64,000 nucleotides of DNA from assembly GCA_003993805.1 (NCBI GenBank), contig RSEF01000005.1:42110690-42174689 (forward strand), given 5' to 3'. Source of the DNA: Himantopus leucocephalus. Taxonomy: Eukaryota > Chordata > Aves > Charadriiformes > Recurvirostridae. Both the position numbers and the translations under genes were made by a program. Below are positions 48,666 through 61,290 of the stretch, piece by piece (within the stretch, counting starts at the first letter, position 1; each line of letters begins with the position of its first letter). The notes beneath the pieces are model-generated. The model searched no databases. It worked only from the letters and a program-made list of their open reading frames with translations, and was not told where the DNA came from.

Positions 48666-51600
48666 GAGAGAAGATGCTTTCAGTCTAATCTGAAAAATAC
48701 ATTGTGATGCCAAAATAGGACTGCAGCAAAGCAAGTGCAGTCATCTGCTTCACTAGCCACACAGTGAGACCAGTGTGAACAGAAGGTGCCTCATGCTTTC
48801 TTTGCCAGGAGCTCAGCTTCCCAGGGAGGAGAAAACATGCTTTCTGCTACATTTCACAGGTTGTAGGAGCTCCCATCACAGTCATTGAACAGTTCTTTGG
48901 TCAGGGGTACAACCTGCTGTGCTAAGGCTCCCTGCTTTCCCTCTGACCACCTGTGCTGGCCTAGACATGCACTAACTTAACATACGATGCAGGCTGAGGA
49001 AGAGACTTTGTCTTTAAAATTGTTATTTCCATGAAACATTCAGCATACAGACACAAAGTTTGTACAAATAGCCAAAAATCTCATAACTCCTGCATCCCAA
49101 ACTCTACCCCATATATTTTAACAATTTGTGCACTTAAATGCATGAGCTTGACATTCTGCCAGCTGGCCACCATTTATTTCACTTTAATGGAATCAGAAAG
49201 ACATGAAGCAACTTTACAACCTTTAAGTAAGCCAAGACTAGCCATCTAGATCTTTTTATATTATAATGTCCTGTTAATCACTGCACTCCCTATCTTTGCA
49301 CAACGTGTTCTGCCCTCACAACTGAGCTGAGCTTGTGGCCAGGAAGATTACCTTACCCTTAAATTCAAAATGTTTTCTGTCCTGCTCAGTTCTGATCTGG
49401 GGAAGTAGATTAACTAATTGAGCAGCAAAAGTCTTCTGCCAAGTGAAATTTTCATCCATTTTTTTCTACCTGAACCAGCCCTGCAAATCTCCCACCAGCT
49501 TCTTGCCTGCATCCCCCCAGGGAGACTCAATAGGCCTACTCCCACTGCTCCATCTCACTACTCTCCAGTAAGCAGAGATCAGCATCCATTCAAGCACTTC
49601 CAATAGATTCTTCGTCGTCTTTTCCATTAGTACCCAGGGTTGCGTATATAGGCAGGCCCAGCACATCTATAAAGCTGAGACACATAGTAGAAGGAAAGCT
49701 GGTTAGAGGTGCTCAGACCAGTGCGTACTAGAGGTGCTCAGGTGAGTTCTTACTGGAGGCTGATGAGAGCTGTTCAAGTCAGCAGTATATAGCTGTATGA
49801 GGGTTACAGCTGGAGGTCAACTGGAGAGATGTAATTGCATCCATACATGCTGAGTTTGATGGGTTAATAAAGGTAAAACATGTCGGGTTACAAAGCTATC
49901 TGAGTTCTGCTTGGTGGGCAACGTGATCATCCCTGAGAACAGTTCTTCTGCTGACTCAGAAGACACGTGGAGTCTGGCCTGAGCCTAAGCCTAGCCTTGA
50001 ATACTGCGAGCAATACCCACTAATTGCTGGCTCCTCTCCCCCAGCCTGGGTGACAGGAAGAGGAGAGCAAGAGAGGCTACCTGCAGAGCAGCACCTTCTG
50101 GCAGCTGGAACTGCAGCACTGCTTCTGCATTCCTCCTGCCTGAGTACCACCTCAGCCTAGCTGCAGGAGCTCATGATACAGCTGCTCACGGCAGGCTTTC
50201 ACAGGTCAGGCCTGTTATGTTCTCTCACTGTGTCTAACAGGGACTAACGCCTGAAGCCGCATTGGTCTTAAAAACAGAGACGGGCCAGAGTTCTAACACT
50301 CAAGTACAGTCCTTTTCCAAAAGCGGGATGTCTTAACATGATGCATTGCATTGGCTTCCTAGAAGGAGTGTTTTGAAAGGCTTTTGACCTTTCTTTTCCA
50401 TTTGGGGACAAAAGTGTTTCAACCACATCATCCAACACCAAAACATGAACACATTCCCACTCCCAAGTTTGAGAGCTAGAAGTATGATGTTAAAATAGTA
50501 AGCAGCAATTTTGTCATAAGGCAAAATTACATGAGTTGCCAATGAATAGTCAACATCACCAACAGATAATACTCACTTGTCCATAAAGCTTTAAATTGTA
50601 GATTACAAGATTAGTCCTTGCTTTGATGGTGCTCTGAGAGACTCTATATATGCTTCTAACTCCCACCGCTGTCTTGCTGCTGGAAATGTAAAAGCCCGGA
50701 GTTAACAGCTAACCTGAGCTTAAGTGCTCTTGGTTGTTGTCTTCGTACTGAAAGTCTCTGCTGTTGGCCTGTTGTAGGTTGATTACAAGTGCCCTCACAA
50801 TGATTATTAATGTTATGGTGGGTCAAATTTATTTGTATGAAGCTTTGTCAAGGTTAAAGACGTCAGGGATGAGTTTGAATGGGTATGTTTAAAATGGACA
50901 CACAAAGAAATTTGGAGATGCCAGCCCCATATGCCCTTACCCATAAAAACAGCATCTGCAAGAAAGTGATCATAGATTATGTAAGAGATCTCCTCTGAGA
51001 AATTGCCTTTCCACCTCTGTTTTTGATACAGAAATGACTTCACTCATATATTTTATGTTTCAACAAAAACATAAATTCTGGATGAAGGAGAAGAGTCACA
51101 ATTTACCTCTGATGATCCTCCCTGCTGTCCTAGGGCTACATAAACAAAAAGAGAAATGAATGACAGAAAGCCTGCTTGGGGAGATCCTTCAGAAGGGTAA
51201 AGATGGGTTAACTGAAACAAAAATAAATGTGCTGATGTTTTCTGGAGCTGAGAGGAGTTTGGCATCTCAGGAACTCTTGAAGGTGTCAGATGCTCAGGAT
51301 TAAGATTGGCATATAAAAAGGAGCCAGGAGGGCCTAGAGACAAAGAAATGCACATTAAGACAGGCAGAAAGATGCTGTTCCTGGTTCTGGTATTTGTTTT
51401 GTTCAGCACCACCCATCGAAGGAGGGCAAATACTTTGCTGAGGACACAGAAGGATTTAGTGGGTCTGAGGTGCTGATTCCTCAAGCCTAGACACTTCACA
51501 TGCCCAGTCCTGGGAAAGAGACAGAAAGCCCCCATTCAGTGTACTTAACCCTCAGAATCTCTTAACAAACAGCAGTGACTGGCTTCTGGAGACAACCTGC

Positions 51601-52349
51601 ACGATCCCATCAATGGGGCGAGGGGAGACAGTGAAAAATTCACTTGGAAAGCATCAAAGTGTTTGGACTGTCCCCACACACGTTGGAGGAGTTGCTTCTT
51701 TGAGATCTAGCTGTTGCTCACTTAAATAGGTCATAGAAACAGCTCTTAATTCCCCCCAGACAGAAGATTAGGATACCAAGCAAGTGCTTTCAGAAAGATT
51801 GAGGACCTTGCACTAATTCAGTTTCTGCTGTTTATTCTGCCCGGAGATCTCATGCAAAACTCTCTGCCTCAGGGTGATACAGTAACATGAGTTCACTCAC
51901 ATGAATTCACTCATGATCTGACCTGGCGAAAAGGGCAATTAAATTGTTCAAAACCAAAATATTTTAAAAGTTGGGAAAAAATCCTCACATAATTGATTTT
52001 ATTAGTATTGTTTACACAACTTCCTAGAGATGGCCTAGCTACATGAAGTACAAATAACCAAATAATTTATGTGACAGTAGAACTCACACTTCCACTGAAT
52101 CAACTATGCAGGGAATATTTGTCAATTCTGTCTTCATAACAAAATAAACCCGACACTGCCCTCATCCATGCAGAAACAGCAAAGCAGGAATTGTTAATTT
52201 CTCTGTAAACTGAAAATCAAACTAATTCAGCAGAAACACTTTGTTACAGTCCATCTAATAAACATATTATAGATCTTGCAAGAATGATGATTCAATTTCC
52301 TATTCATACTTGGCATTTGGTTACTAAGTCTTTGAAATTCCTCAGAATC
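48666..52349. other. Non-coding stretch, possible LTR remnant
   Basis: About 3.7 kb. The possible LTR end is listed separately. A minus-strand frame at 51053-51535 (160 codons) has no recognisable domain, promoter or splice context and is not called. Confidence 0.45.
49665..49922 (+). mobile_element. Possible LTR end with tRNA-Lys-like primer site
   Basis: A CTATAAAG box (about 49669), an AATAAA signal (about 49866) and a sequence TGGTGGGCAACGTGATCA (about 49914-49931) appear in LTR order. The last matches the lysine-tRNA primer-binding site of class II endogenous retroviruses at roughly 13 of 18 positions. The expected CA at the LTR end is absent and no gag or pol remnant was seen downstream. 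It may be coincidence. Confidence 0.18.
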
Positions 52350-53390
52350 TGATGAAGCATGGGCTGGATAAATGGATTGTAAGGTGGACTGAAAACTTGC
52401 TGAACTGTCAGGCTCAAAGGGTTGTGATCAATAGCACAAAGTCCAGCTGGAGGCCTGTCACTAATGGTGTGTGCCAGGGCTTGATACTGGGGCCAATAGT
52501 ATTTAACATCTTCATTAATGGTCTGGACAATGGGACAGAGTGCACCTTCAGCAGTTTTGCAGACAGTACAAATTTGGGAGGAGTGGTTCACACACCAGAT
52601 GCTTGTACTACCATCAGAGGGACACTGACAGTCTGAAGAAGTGGGCCAATAGGTACCTCATGAAATTCAACAGAGTGAAATGCCAAATCCTGTACCTAGG
52701 GTGGAATAACCCCACAGACGAGTACAGTCTGGGGGCCAACTAGCTGGAAAGCCACTCTGAAGAAAGGAGTCTAGAGATCCCAGTTGAACATGAGCCAGCA
52801 ATGTGCTCTTGTGGCAAAGAAGCCAAATGGCCTCCAGGACTGGATGGGGGAGAGCATTGCCAGCAGGTTGAAGAACTCTGCTCAGCCCTGGTGAGATCCT
52901 ACCTGGAGTGCTGCATCCAGCACTGGGCTTCCCAATGTAAGAGGCATGAACACAGCGGAGCAAGCTCAGTAAAGGGCCACAAAGATTAAGGGGTTGAAGC
53001 ACCTGTCATATGAGGAGAGATTGAGAGAGGTAGAACTGCTTACCCTGGAGAAAAGAAGGCTCAGGAGGCATCTTGTTAATAATGGGAGGAAGTAAAAAAG
53101 ACATAACTAGATTCTTAGTGGCATCCAGTGACAGGACAGGAGGCAATAGGCACACACTGAAACACAGGAAACTCTATTTAAACATAAGAAAAGTTTAGTC
53201 TGATGGTGGCCAAACACTGGAACAGGTTGTTTAGAGTGGTGGTGGAGCGTCCATCCCTGGAGATAATTCACAAACATGACTGCACATGGTCCTGAACAAC
53301 ATGCTCAAGGTGACCCTGTTCTAAGCAGGGAGCTTGGACTAGATGATCTCCAGAGGTCCCTTCCAACCTCAACATTTCTGTGATTGAGTG
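52350..53390 (+). mobile_element. CR1 LINE, 5'-truncated, type with CTCCAGAGGTCCC 3' end
   Basis: It starts inside the RT domain. Translation gives [36 protein letters not shown] and a catalytic-site segment [11 protein letters not shown], where the expected FADD reads FADS, so the second catalytic Asp is lost. The C-terminal RT region is then frameshifted, with a deletion around 52835-52850. It finishes with CTAGATGATCTCCAGAGGTC, CCTTCCAACCTC and TTCTGTGATTG, the standard CR1 3' end. 5' truncation is usual for CR1 retrotransposition. It is inactive; several stops and indels point to moderate age. Confidence 0.92.
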
Positions 53391-54449
53391 AATCTCCACT
53401 GGACTTTAGACTTCTGCCTTGAGATCTATTGCTTTTTGTAGGTAATAAGCTCCATGATGTGGGCTAAGGAGAAGAGACACAAGAGGTATTTCTTAGAGTA
53501 CACTATTTCATCACAACTTTAATCACTGGCTATGGATTGTTCCATGTATTTGTGTATTCTGGCTGATGCCTCCCTGCGTATTTTTATATGCATGTATGTG
53601 TTCAGCAGTGTCCCAGATTCAGCCCTTTAAGCCATCACAGCCTTGTATTCCCCAAGTAGCAGAACACGAAATATCCATAGAATGTTGACATCTAGCTAAG
53701 TTTATGTCATTTCTGGACTCACTGCACTCTTGAAAGTTGTTCAGAAACAGAAAGAGGCAGATACAACAATAAAGGAACCTTTAAATCAGACTGTACTTTG
53801 TAAATCGGGTAGAAATAGCCCTTCAGCTACTTTGACATGTTATTTTACCACTCTAAATCTAGAAGAAAACAACATTATCCAGGACCATGGGTTAGTATTT
53901 TCACTGACTGATCACCTCCTTTTTTTTCATTGTCACTTTCCTCATTTCCAGCAAACACAGTGCTATTCTAATCCAAAATGCAGAAAACTCAAACCACTTG
54001 CAAGCTAAGAGTCTTGGGCTGCTATCACTGGTCTTTTTGCTGACCACATATTCAAGTACAGATTTCCTCAGTGTCTGCCTTTGTGAAATTGGTTTTTATT
54101 ATCAATGGACTCAATTCAGTATTTGTTTCTGTTTCAGTTCATAGAATGTAAAAGCTCTAGCAATGCAACGGAGGAGGTGAATAAAAACAGAAAATGGATC
54201 TTTACCTGTCGTCACAGATATGATCTACACTCTGGGTAGACTTTTCATGCTTGGAAAAGCCAGATGGACAGGCTACTTCCATGTTAGTGGAATTAAAAAA
54301 GCCAAATGTCTAGTGACTACAAAGAAAAAGGTTCTTTGAGATGGGTCTGCAAATTAAACATTTCCCTTCTTTGGCTAAACCAGAAGAAATATGCCAACCT
54401 ACTAGGTATTCTGCAAAATTCCCCCAAGAAAGAGAGCAGAGATGGAAGA
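53391..54449. other. Non-coding stretch, no feature seen
   Basis: About 1 kb between LINE copies, with a single 92-codon frame of no recognisable content. Confidence 0.5.
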
Positions 54450-54560
54450 TAGAAGAACGATACTGGGTCAGACCAAAGGTCAGTCTAGCCTGACAACTCG
54501 TCTCCTACACTGCCTAATAGTCACTAAATCTGCAGTCCCAGAGCAGACTCAACTCCAGAA
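54450..54560 (-). mobile_element. Ancient CR1/L3-like LINE 3' end (minus strand)
   Basis: The plus strand reads AGAAGAACGATACTGGGTC, AGACCAAAGGTCAGTCTAG and CCTGACAACTCGTCTCCTAC. This is the reverse complement of the terminal segment GTCTAG...GACCTTTGGTCTGACCCAGTA found at the end of an old reptile/bird CR1-like family. The plus-strand copy at 60738-61290 ends the same way. Only the last ~100 bases are recognisable. Confidence 0.6.
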
Positions 54561-56129
54561 CAGTTAGCCTGAATAGAGATATCTAAACAATTCATCTTGA
54601 AGTCTGTGCTGCTATAAACAGAGGCCAATGACAGATACCTAGGGAAAAGTGTAAGAATAGGTAGTGCTGCATCCCATGCACGTGAGAGAAGCCTGGTCTA
54701 ACTTTCAGAGTAACCAGCTATGACTTGTGGAAGAAGATCTTCTGGTGAGGCTATATTACATACACTATGACTTTAAAGGCATTGACTGCAAAGACAGGCA
54801 TTTATGTACTTAAAACAGATCAAACAACAGCTGCAATAGCCTCTTCCATTCCAGATCCCACGGTGATCATAAGCCAAGTAGAGCACAATGACAAGTATGC
54901 CGTGCATAAACACCTGTGAGGAGTTCCCAGCCTGCATTGGAAACTGGAAAGCTGTCAACAAGAACACAGTGAGCCCAAAGGTATCCCAAAGCCTCAGCAA
55001 GAAGTACAAACCTGGGGAATTTTTGCAACTGTAGTTGATACTGGATAATGTTGTCAGAGACTGCTTGCATGGTGTCCTCCCCCGATGGATGTCACCTCGA
55101 CTTTGGGAGGGCCACATCAACCCTGCAGAATGGCTATGCAGAGCAGTCACTACCCCCTGCCTGCAGCAGCTCAGGCAGCGCTTTTGAGCAGCAGCTGGGG
55201 AGGCAGTTGGGGAGAAGAAGGTTGAATCACACCTGAACTGGGATCTCCTCCCCACTAAGAAGTGGTCCACAGAACCCCTCTATTTGACAGAGAGAGGTAG
55301 ATGGCCATGATACCCCTCCTCTATCTATCAGAGGACTCTGCAAGGGAGGGAAAAGCGAGCTGGCCAGCCACACATGTCTGTGGATACAATACAATTCTCT
55401 GAGCACTCTGTAGGGTAACTGGAGAACTGACACATACCTAATTTTTGTGAGGAGTAAACTCTGAACTGTGTGGCCCACATGGCAGGGAGAAGGCCCAAGA
55501 GGTAAGCCTGAATTTGCCATCAGAGAGATCTTGGAGAGAGCTCTTGGAGCAAACACTCCAGAGCCCATTGAAGAATATGCTCTCCTCCACAATCTACCCC
55601 AGGTCTCAAAGTCAGTAGGGTCAGTTGTGTGTTCTGACATAAAGATCTCCTCAAATCTCTGAAACAGGGCATACTGCCCACAAAAAATTATTGTTGTCTC
55701 AGTTTTTCAAGAACTGAGCCTTTATCTTCTTGAATATAATATAACACGACTTGTTGGTCTGCTTGCATGAGGCATAGAAGTCCTGATTTTACTACAGATT
55801 ATCTTTTCACCAGAGAAACTTTCAGACTTCTCACTACACAGGTCGATGACAAAGACCTGTTTCTTCAGAGTCCCAGTTTATGTCTCACTGGATCTTCAGG
55901 CAGCCTGAAGGAATTTATCACAACTGCAATAGACTGCAGCAGAATGGACAAATACTGAAATAAGAGAGGTTGCTAGAAGACAGGAGGGGTTCAGCAAGGG
56001 TAGATTGCAACAGAAATATGACAGCTAAAGAAATTAACACATTTCAAGCCAGGAGAAGGATGGAAAAAGGAGCAGCAAAGACACAGAGATGACGGATGGC
56101 AGCTAATGGCAAATATGAAAGTGTATATG
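54561..56129. other. Non-coding stretch with chance frames
   Basis: About 1.6 kb with balanced composition. Minus-strand frames at 54773-55270 (165 codons) and 55227-55640 (137 codons) overlap but show no recognisable domain, and the opposite strand is also partly open; chance or an unrecognised decayed element is likely. Confidence 0.45.
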
Positions 56130-56366
56130 AAGAAGAATTTCTCACTTCTGTGCCTGTGAAGATCCTCCTAGAAGCTATGCTAAGGCACATGGAGGACAGA
56201 GAGGTGATTCAAGACAGCGAGCATGGCTTAATGAAGGGCAAGTTTTGCCTGACCAACCTAGTGGCCTTCTATGATGGAGTGACTACATCAGTGGACAGGG
56301 GAAGAGCTACAGGTGTTGTCTATCTGGACAACTTACTTCTTACAGAAGTAAGGCCTTTAACATGGT

Positions 56367-56514
56367 CACAGAATCACAGAATGGTCAGGGTTAGAAGGGA
56401 CCTCTGGAGATCACCTAGTCCAGCCCCCCCTGCCAGAGCAGGGTCACCTAGAGCAGGTTGCACAGGACGGCATCCAGGCGGGTTTTGAATGTCTCCAGTG
56501 TGGGAGACTCCACA
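56367..56514 (-). mobile_element. Nested CR1 3' fragment inserted in reverse
   Basis: This segment interrupts the motif A region (KAFNMV...) of the surrounding CR1. It reads CACAGAATCACAGAATGG, GGGACCTCTGGAGATCACC, TCCAGCCCCCCTGCC and GGGTTTTGAATGTCTCCAG, the reverse complement of a CR1 3' end of the CTCCAGAGGTCCC type. The surrounding element resumes at about 56510 with ATCCTTCTCTCTCAATTGG. The insert is only about 150 bases, typical of severe 5' truncation. No clear target-site duplication is seen, as usual for CR1. Confidence 0.9.
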
Positions 56515-57080
56515 AGATCCTTCTCTCTCAATTGGAAAGATATGGATATGATGGATGGACTGTTCTGTGGATGAGGAATTTCTTGGATGGTCACAATGAG
56601 AGGGCAGTGGTCAATTTCTCAATGTCCAGATGGAGATGAGTGACAAGTAGTGTCCCTCAGGGGTCCATATTGGGACAAGTACTGTTCAATATCTTCATCC
56701 ATGACATAGACAGTGGGATTGAGTACACCCTCAGCAAGTTTTCAGATGACACCCAGCTAGGCAGTGCAGTTGACGTGCCTGAGGGACAGGATGCCATCCA
56801 GAGGAACCTGGACAAGCTTGAGAAGTGGGCCCATGTGAACCTCAGGAGGTTCCTGCACGTGGGTTGGGGCAACCCCTGGTATCAATACAGGCTGGGGGTT
56901 GAAAGGATTGAGAGCAGCCAAGAAGGACAAGAACTTGAGGGTACTGGTGGATGAAAAGCTGGACATGAATGAACAATGTGCTCTCACAGCCCAGAAAGCC
57001 AACCATATCCTGGGCTGAATCAAAAGAAGAGGGAGGTGAGTCTGCCCCTCTACTCCGCTCTAGTGAGGCCCCACCTGGAG

Positions 57081-57120
57081 TACTGCATCCAGTTCTGGAC
57101 TACTGCATCCAGTTCTGGAG
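57081..57120 (+). repeat. 20-bp tandem duplication inside CR1
   Basis: TACTGCATCCAGTTCTGGAC is followed by the same sequence with one mismatch at the last base. The unit lies in the CR1 segment that encodes LEYCIQFW, so that motif is duplicated and the reading frame shifts. A private slippage event in this copy. Confidence 0.95.
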
Positions 57121-57614
57121 TCCTCAGTACAGAAAAGCCATGGAACCGCTGGAGTGGGTCCAGAGGAGAGTCACAAACATGACCAGAGGGATGGAGCACC
57201 TCTCCTATGAGGACAGGCTAAGCGAGTTGGGATTGTTCAGCCTGGAGAAGAGAAGGTGCCTGGGGAGACCTTACAGTAGCCTTCCAATTCCTAATGGAGG
57301 CTTATAAGAAAGATGGGGACAAACTTTTTAGTAGGGCCTGTTGCAATAGGACAATGGGTAATGTTTTTAAACTAAAAGAGGGAAGATTTACACTAGATAT
57401 AAAGAAGAAATTTTTTACAATGAGGGTGGTGAAACACTGGCACAGGTTGCCCAGAGAGGTGATAGATGCGCCATCCCTGGGTACATTCAAGGTCAGGTTG
57501 AACAGCGCTCTGAGCGACCTAATCTAGTTGAAGATGTCTCTCCTCATTGCAAGGGAGGTTGAACTAGGTGACCTTTAAAGGTCACTTCCAACTCAAAATT
57601 TGTATGATTCTATG

Positions 57615-60600
57615 TTGCAAGTGTTCTCCATAGTTTGAGAGCTTTCTAATGGTACAGAATTGTTCTGGACACACTGAAGGACTTTGCAGTAGTGAGAACC
57701 AATCTTTGCTTCAGACTTTTGTGGCTCCTTGTGGGTTGGATACATCTGGTGCATACCCGGAACCACAGCTTTTGGTTTCATATGTGGTTCACACACACCA
57801 GAATCACCCTGTAAGATGAACCAGCATGCAGTCAATAAGGGCAACCAGATCTGCTTTAAAAGCACATTACTGCTTAGAAACAAAGTGCTGAAGTAGATGC
57901 AGTCAATGTTTGTTTAGGGGCTCTGTCTCTATCTCTACAATAGTTTGTGGATTAAGTCTCAACTAGACTGAAGACTGAATATCCATCTTTGAAGCATTCT
58001 GAAGCTGTACTCCCCTGGGACAATCCTGTTCATAAATACCAGGACATGGAACTTACGAAAGTTCACAGTGTTCATCCTAGGGCATGTGCCTGGAAAACAG
58101 GCTTCAAGAGATCAGGTGATTGCTACATGACCTTCCAGGAAATGTTGCTTCCCCTTTGAATTGCCTTGTCTACCCCAGTAATCACATTAACAAAACTGAC
58201 ACACTTGTCTATCCTTTAAAAAACAAGTTTTCCCAGAAGGAAAATAGCAAAATATAAACAGTAAAAGCTAAAACAAAACAAAACCCACCACCACCAAGGG
58301 ATTATTAGCCTATTAGCTCTGTCTATGCTATGTAGATGCCAATGAAGAATTTTATTATCACTATCTATACTACATGGAAGGTGCTCAAGTAGCAGTGAGC
58401 TGCTTTTACTGTACATGAATAACTGCTGAAAGCAATGGATGCTTCTATTTTCATTTAAATCAAAAATTTCCTTGTCTAGTGTCACTTCATAAAACCAAAA
58501 CCCTAGAAAGACTGTATTTAAAAGATGCATAGATGTTATACCTCATGGAATTTGAAATATTTTATAGTTATTTTATTGTTACAAAAATTTTATTTTTATG
58601 CTAATATTCACAAATATTAAAATGTGATGCTTTTTCACCAGTGTGGCTCAGAAATTAGTGTTTTGTTGTCAAAAGCCTGGGGTTTCTCAAAATTTCTACT
58701 ATGCACAAGGAATCAACACCTAACAGCATAACTGTGTGACAGGAAAAACAAAGCTGAATGAATACTGCAAGAGCAGAGCTTCTGGCAAGAGGATTGCACA
58801 GCAGAGGGAGCAGTTGCCCTGAGCCACTTTTTTTCCTTCCAGCATTAGCATTTCCGTAGCTGCAGTTATTCTAAGATGAGTTTATAGACCAGTGTAGTAG
58901 TTTTTATTAGACCAAACGTGATAGCTGAAAAAAAGAGAAAAAAAGCCTTCAAGAACAGAAATCCTTTCTGAGTACAGCTGAGAACATACTGAGAACAAGA
59001 ACCCTGCATTTACTTAGATAGACATTGGTAAAACATCCAAGAGAAAAAGGAGGTGCTACCTGTGAAGGAAGAATGTTATGTGCTTCTGTTAAGGAAAAAG
59101 AAATAGATAATTGCTAGTGTGAAGAGTCTGTGGGAAGGAGGATTATCATCCACTACAAAACCAGTATCTCCGCTGAGTCCACGGTTTATGGTAACAATTT
59201 TAGTTCCCAAGATTGTTTGTAAAAAGTGTTTTGAGAACAAAAGATGAGAGATCAGGGGTGAACCAACTATGTATGTGTTTGTCCTTCACTAGTTGTTTGT
59301 GAGAGTTTATTCTGGTCTGTAGTCATTGCTTAGTTTGACCTATGAAGTTTCCAGGACACCATTTGGTGCAAAGGATGAATGAGGTTACATTCTTGGCAGT
59401 GAAAATATAGCAGCTAGAGAGGTGGAAAATTGAATCTGGGGAGTCTTATTAAGAGACAGGAAGACACTCCAATACAAGATGTATCCAGAAAAGGTGCTGC
59501 AGGTTTCATAGCATTGTGTGTATAGAACCTGCAAGAAAAAATGTGCCCCATGACATGAATATGGCAAAATCAGCAAAAAGATTTTGCTGGTGGACACATC
59601 CAGTGATTTATATTAATATCTGAAGGCAATTCTTGCTCTCACTCCGTTTTTTAAATCTTTACTTTTCTAAAAGAGAAAAAAATATAGCAAATTTTCTGTT
59701 TGCAGTCTTCTGCTTACCAGACTATATAGTCATACATGTTTAGTTAGACCAAGCGTTAGTCTTAGTTATCTTTTCTTTTACACCCTTTAATTCTTACCAA
59801 TATAATAAAACTAAACACTTCAGCCTTTCCTTCACTATGCAGTCAAATCAGTTACAGGACTTTTGAGAAAAGGATCTTTGCCCAACATAGTTCCCAAGAA
59901 GAGCTACTCAATCATCTGTGAAAGAAATAACTCCTCAATTTATGGTTAAAAACAATATCTGGATTATTTTCAATAAACCAGGACAACTTAATCTATTATA
60001 AACTGCCAGAAGTCAAGAATAGTAACATGTAAGAACCAATTTTATCATAACACACCAACTGAAGGTAACCTCCACCCTTTTTAGAGACCAGTGAGTTTGA
60101 TAGATGCTGCCTGCAGCATCAGGTTCCTCTAAAGATCCACTTCTCAAGATGGAGGGCATCAGTGTCCTGGCCAAAACCAGTGCAAGTGCCTCCAAGTGTG
60201 GCTGCTACCTGTATCCACCCTGGCCACATTCTCACCATGGATATCTTCTCACATACAGCAAAGGTACTAACCACCAAGAAGTGAAAAATGACTCTACACA
60301 TTCAGCGCTGAGACAGGCAAGAATCGCCACAAAAATTACAAATGGGTGACTGGCCACCACTGTAACACAAATGACCAGAAACTCCATATGCGACTAGCGA
60401 GGACCTGGCCCTTTCTAAGAGCTGGTTTCAGGCCAAGAAAAAGCTAGACATCCGTAGGAGTGGCTGTGAATTGGCCGGTCTCCATCCACAAACACAGAAA
60501 GCTGCTGCAGTTCAACCCACAAGTGTTCTTGGAATCTGCTTGCTACAGCTTTAAAAAAGGTCAAATAGAAGGTGCTCAAAAAAATAGTTATGCTGTGATT

Positions 60601-60737
60601 GCTCTGGCTGCTTCAATTGGGCAGCCAACTCTGCCTTGTGACAGACAGCTGGGAAATGCAGCTAGTGAGAGACTGATTTGTATCCACATTTAAGCACTTG
60701 TGTTTCATGCAAGCACATGAACTGTACAACAGGAATT
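57615..60737. other. Non-coding stretch, no feature seen
   Basis: About 3.1 kb, AT-rich around 58550-58620, with no recognised gene, RNA or mobile element. Confidence 0.5.
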
Positions 60738-61290
60738 TAGGGGATGGAGCAGCTGCATTATGAGGAGATTTTTCTCTCCTTAATTTGGAGACATGCAGGC
60801 TGAGGGGGATACAACTGAGAATTACAAAATCATGAAGGTGGTGGAGAAAGTGAGAGCAGGACTGTTACTCGCCAAACCTTGCAATACTAGAAGTATGGGC
60901 ACTCACTCAAACCACGTGCAAGATCGGTTTAAAACGGACAAAAGCAATAACTTTGCTTTACAAACACAGCAAGTAGTGAAATTCTGGTCACATGGGACTG
61001 AGGAGACCAATAATATCAGCAGGCTAGACAAAAAGAGCAGGTTATATACAAAGGATTAATTTATGGACAGCAGCTCTGAAACAGGTAAGGGAATGCACAC
61101 AAGTGATCCTAATGATCCTAATCCAATGACTGTGGATGCTTGGAAAGAATGAGGGGAATGCACAACATGAAACAGTGAGGATCATGTCCTAGCCCCATAT
61201 AGTATTGCCTGCTGTTACTGTCCAAGGCAGAACTAGTCTAGGTGGGTCATAGATTTGACACAATAAGGCATTTCTCACACTTCTATGCAT
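60738..61290 (+). mobile_element. Ancient CR1/L3-like LINE, C-terminal RT and 3' end
   Basis: It follows the end of an old CR1-clade element: GGAGCAGCTGCATTATGAGG (the LPYEER-type region), GGCTGAGGGGGATACAACTG, AATTACAAAATCATGAAGG (the YKIMK peptide) and GGTTTAAAACGGACAAAAGC. The terminal AACTAGTCTAGGTGGGTCAT precedes a decayed TTTGACACAATAAGGCATTTC tail. The 88-codon frame at 60793-61059 is part of this remnant, not a host gene. It is substantially older than the CR1 copies at 52 and 56 kb. A 9-bp tandem (GATCCTAAT twice, 61105-61122) lies within it. Confidence 0.72.

Larger units (their letters stand above)
56130..57614 (+). mobile_element. CR1 LINE, 5'-truncated, type with AAAGGTC 3' end
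   Basis: It begins in the RT domain at LTSVPVKI and continues through [39 protein letters not shown], then (after a nested insertion) [17 protein letters not shown] sequence. Next come [21 protein letters not shown] and [12 protein letters not shown], with both catalytic Asp residues of the FxDD box retained. The C-terminal block is GNVFKLKEGRFTLDIKKKFF and HWHRLPREVIDAPSLG. The 3' end has ACCTTTAAAGGTCACTTCC and TGATTCTATG. Frameshifts, a small deletion near 56850 and the insertion make it inactive. The 3' end differs from the copy at 52 kb, so it belongs to another CR1 subfamily. Confidence 0.93.

Noticed and set aside
51053..51535. 160-codon minus-strand frame
   Set aside because: No domain or repeat similarity and no gene context; composition like translated non-coding DNA.
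54773..55640. Two overlapping minus-strand frames (165 and 137 codons) between LINE copies
   Set aside because: No conserved domain and open frames on the other strand too. Considered as a decayed mobile element but no family could be named.
60793..61059. 88-codon frame that looks like a small gene
   Set aside because: It lies within the C-terminal RT and 3' region of an old CR1/L3-like LINE and is explained by that.
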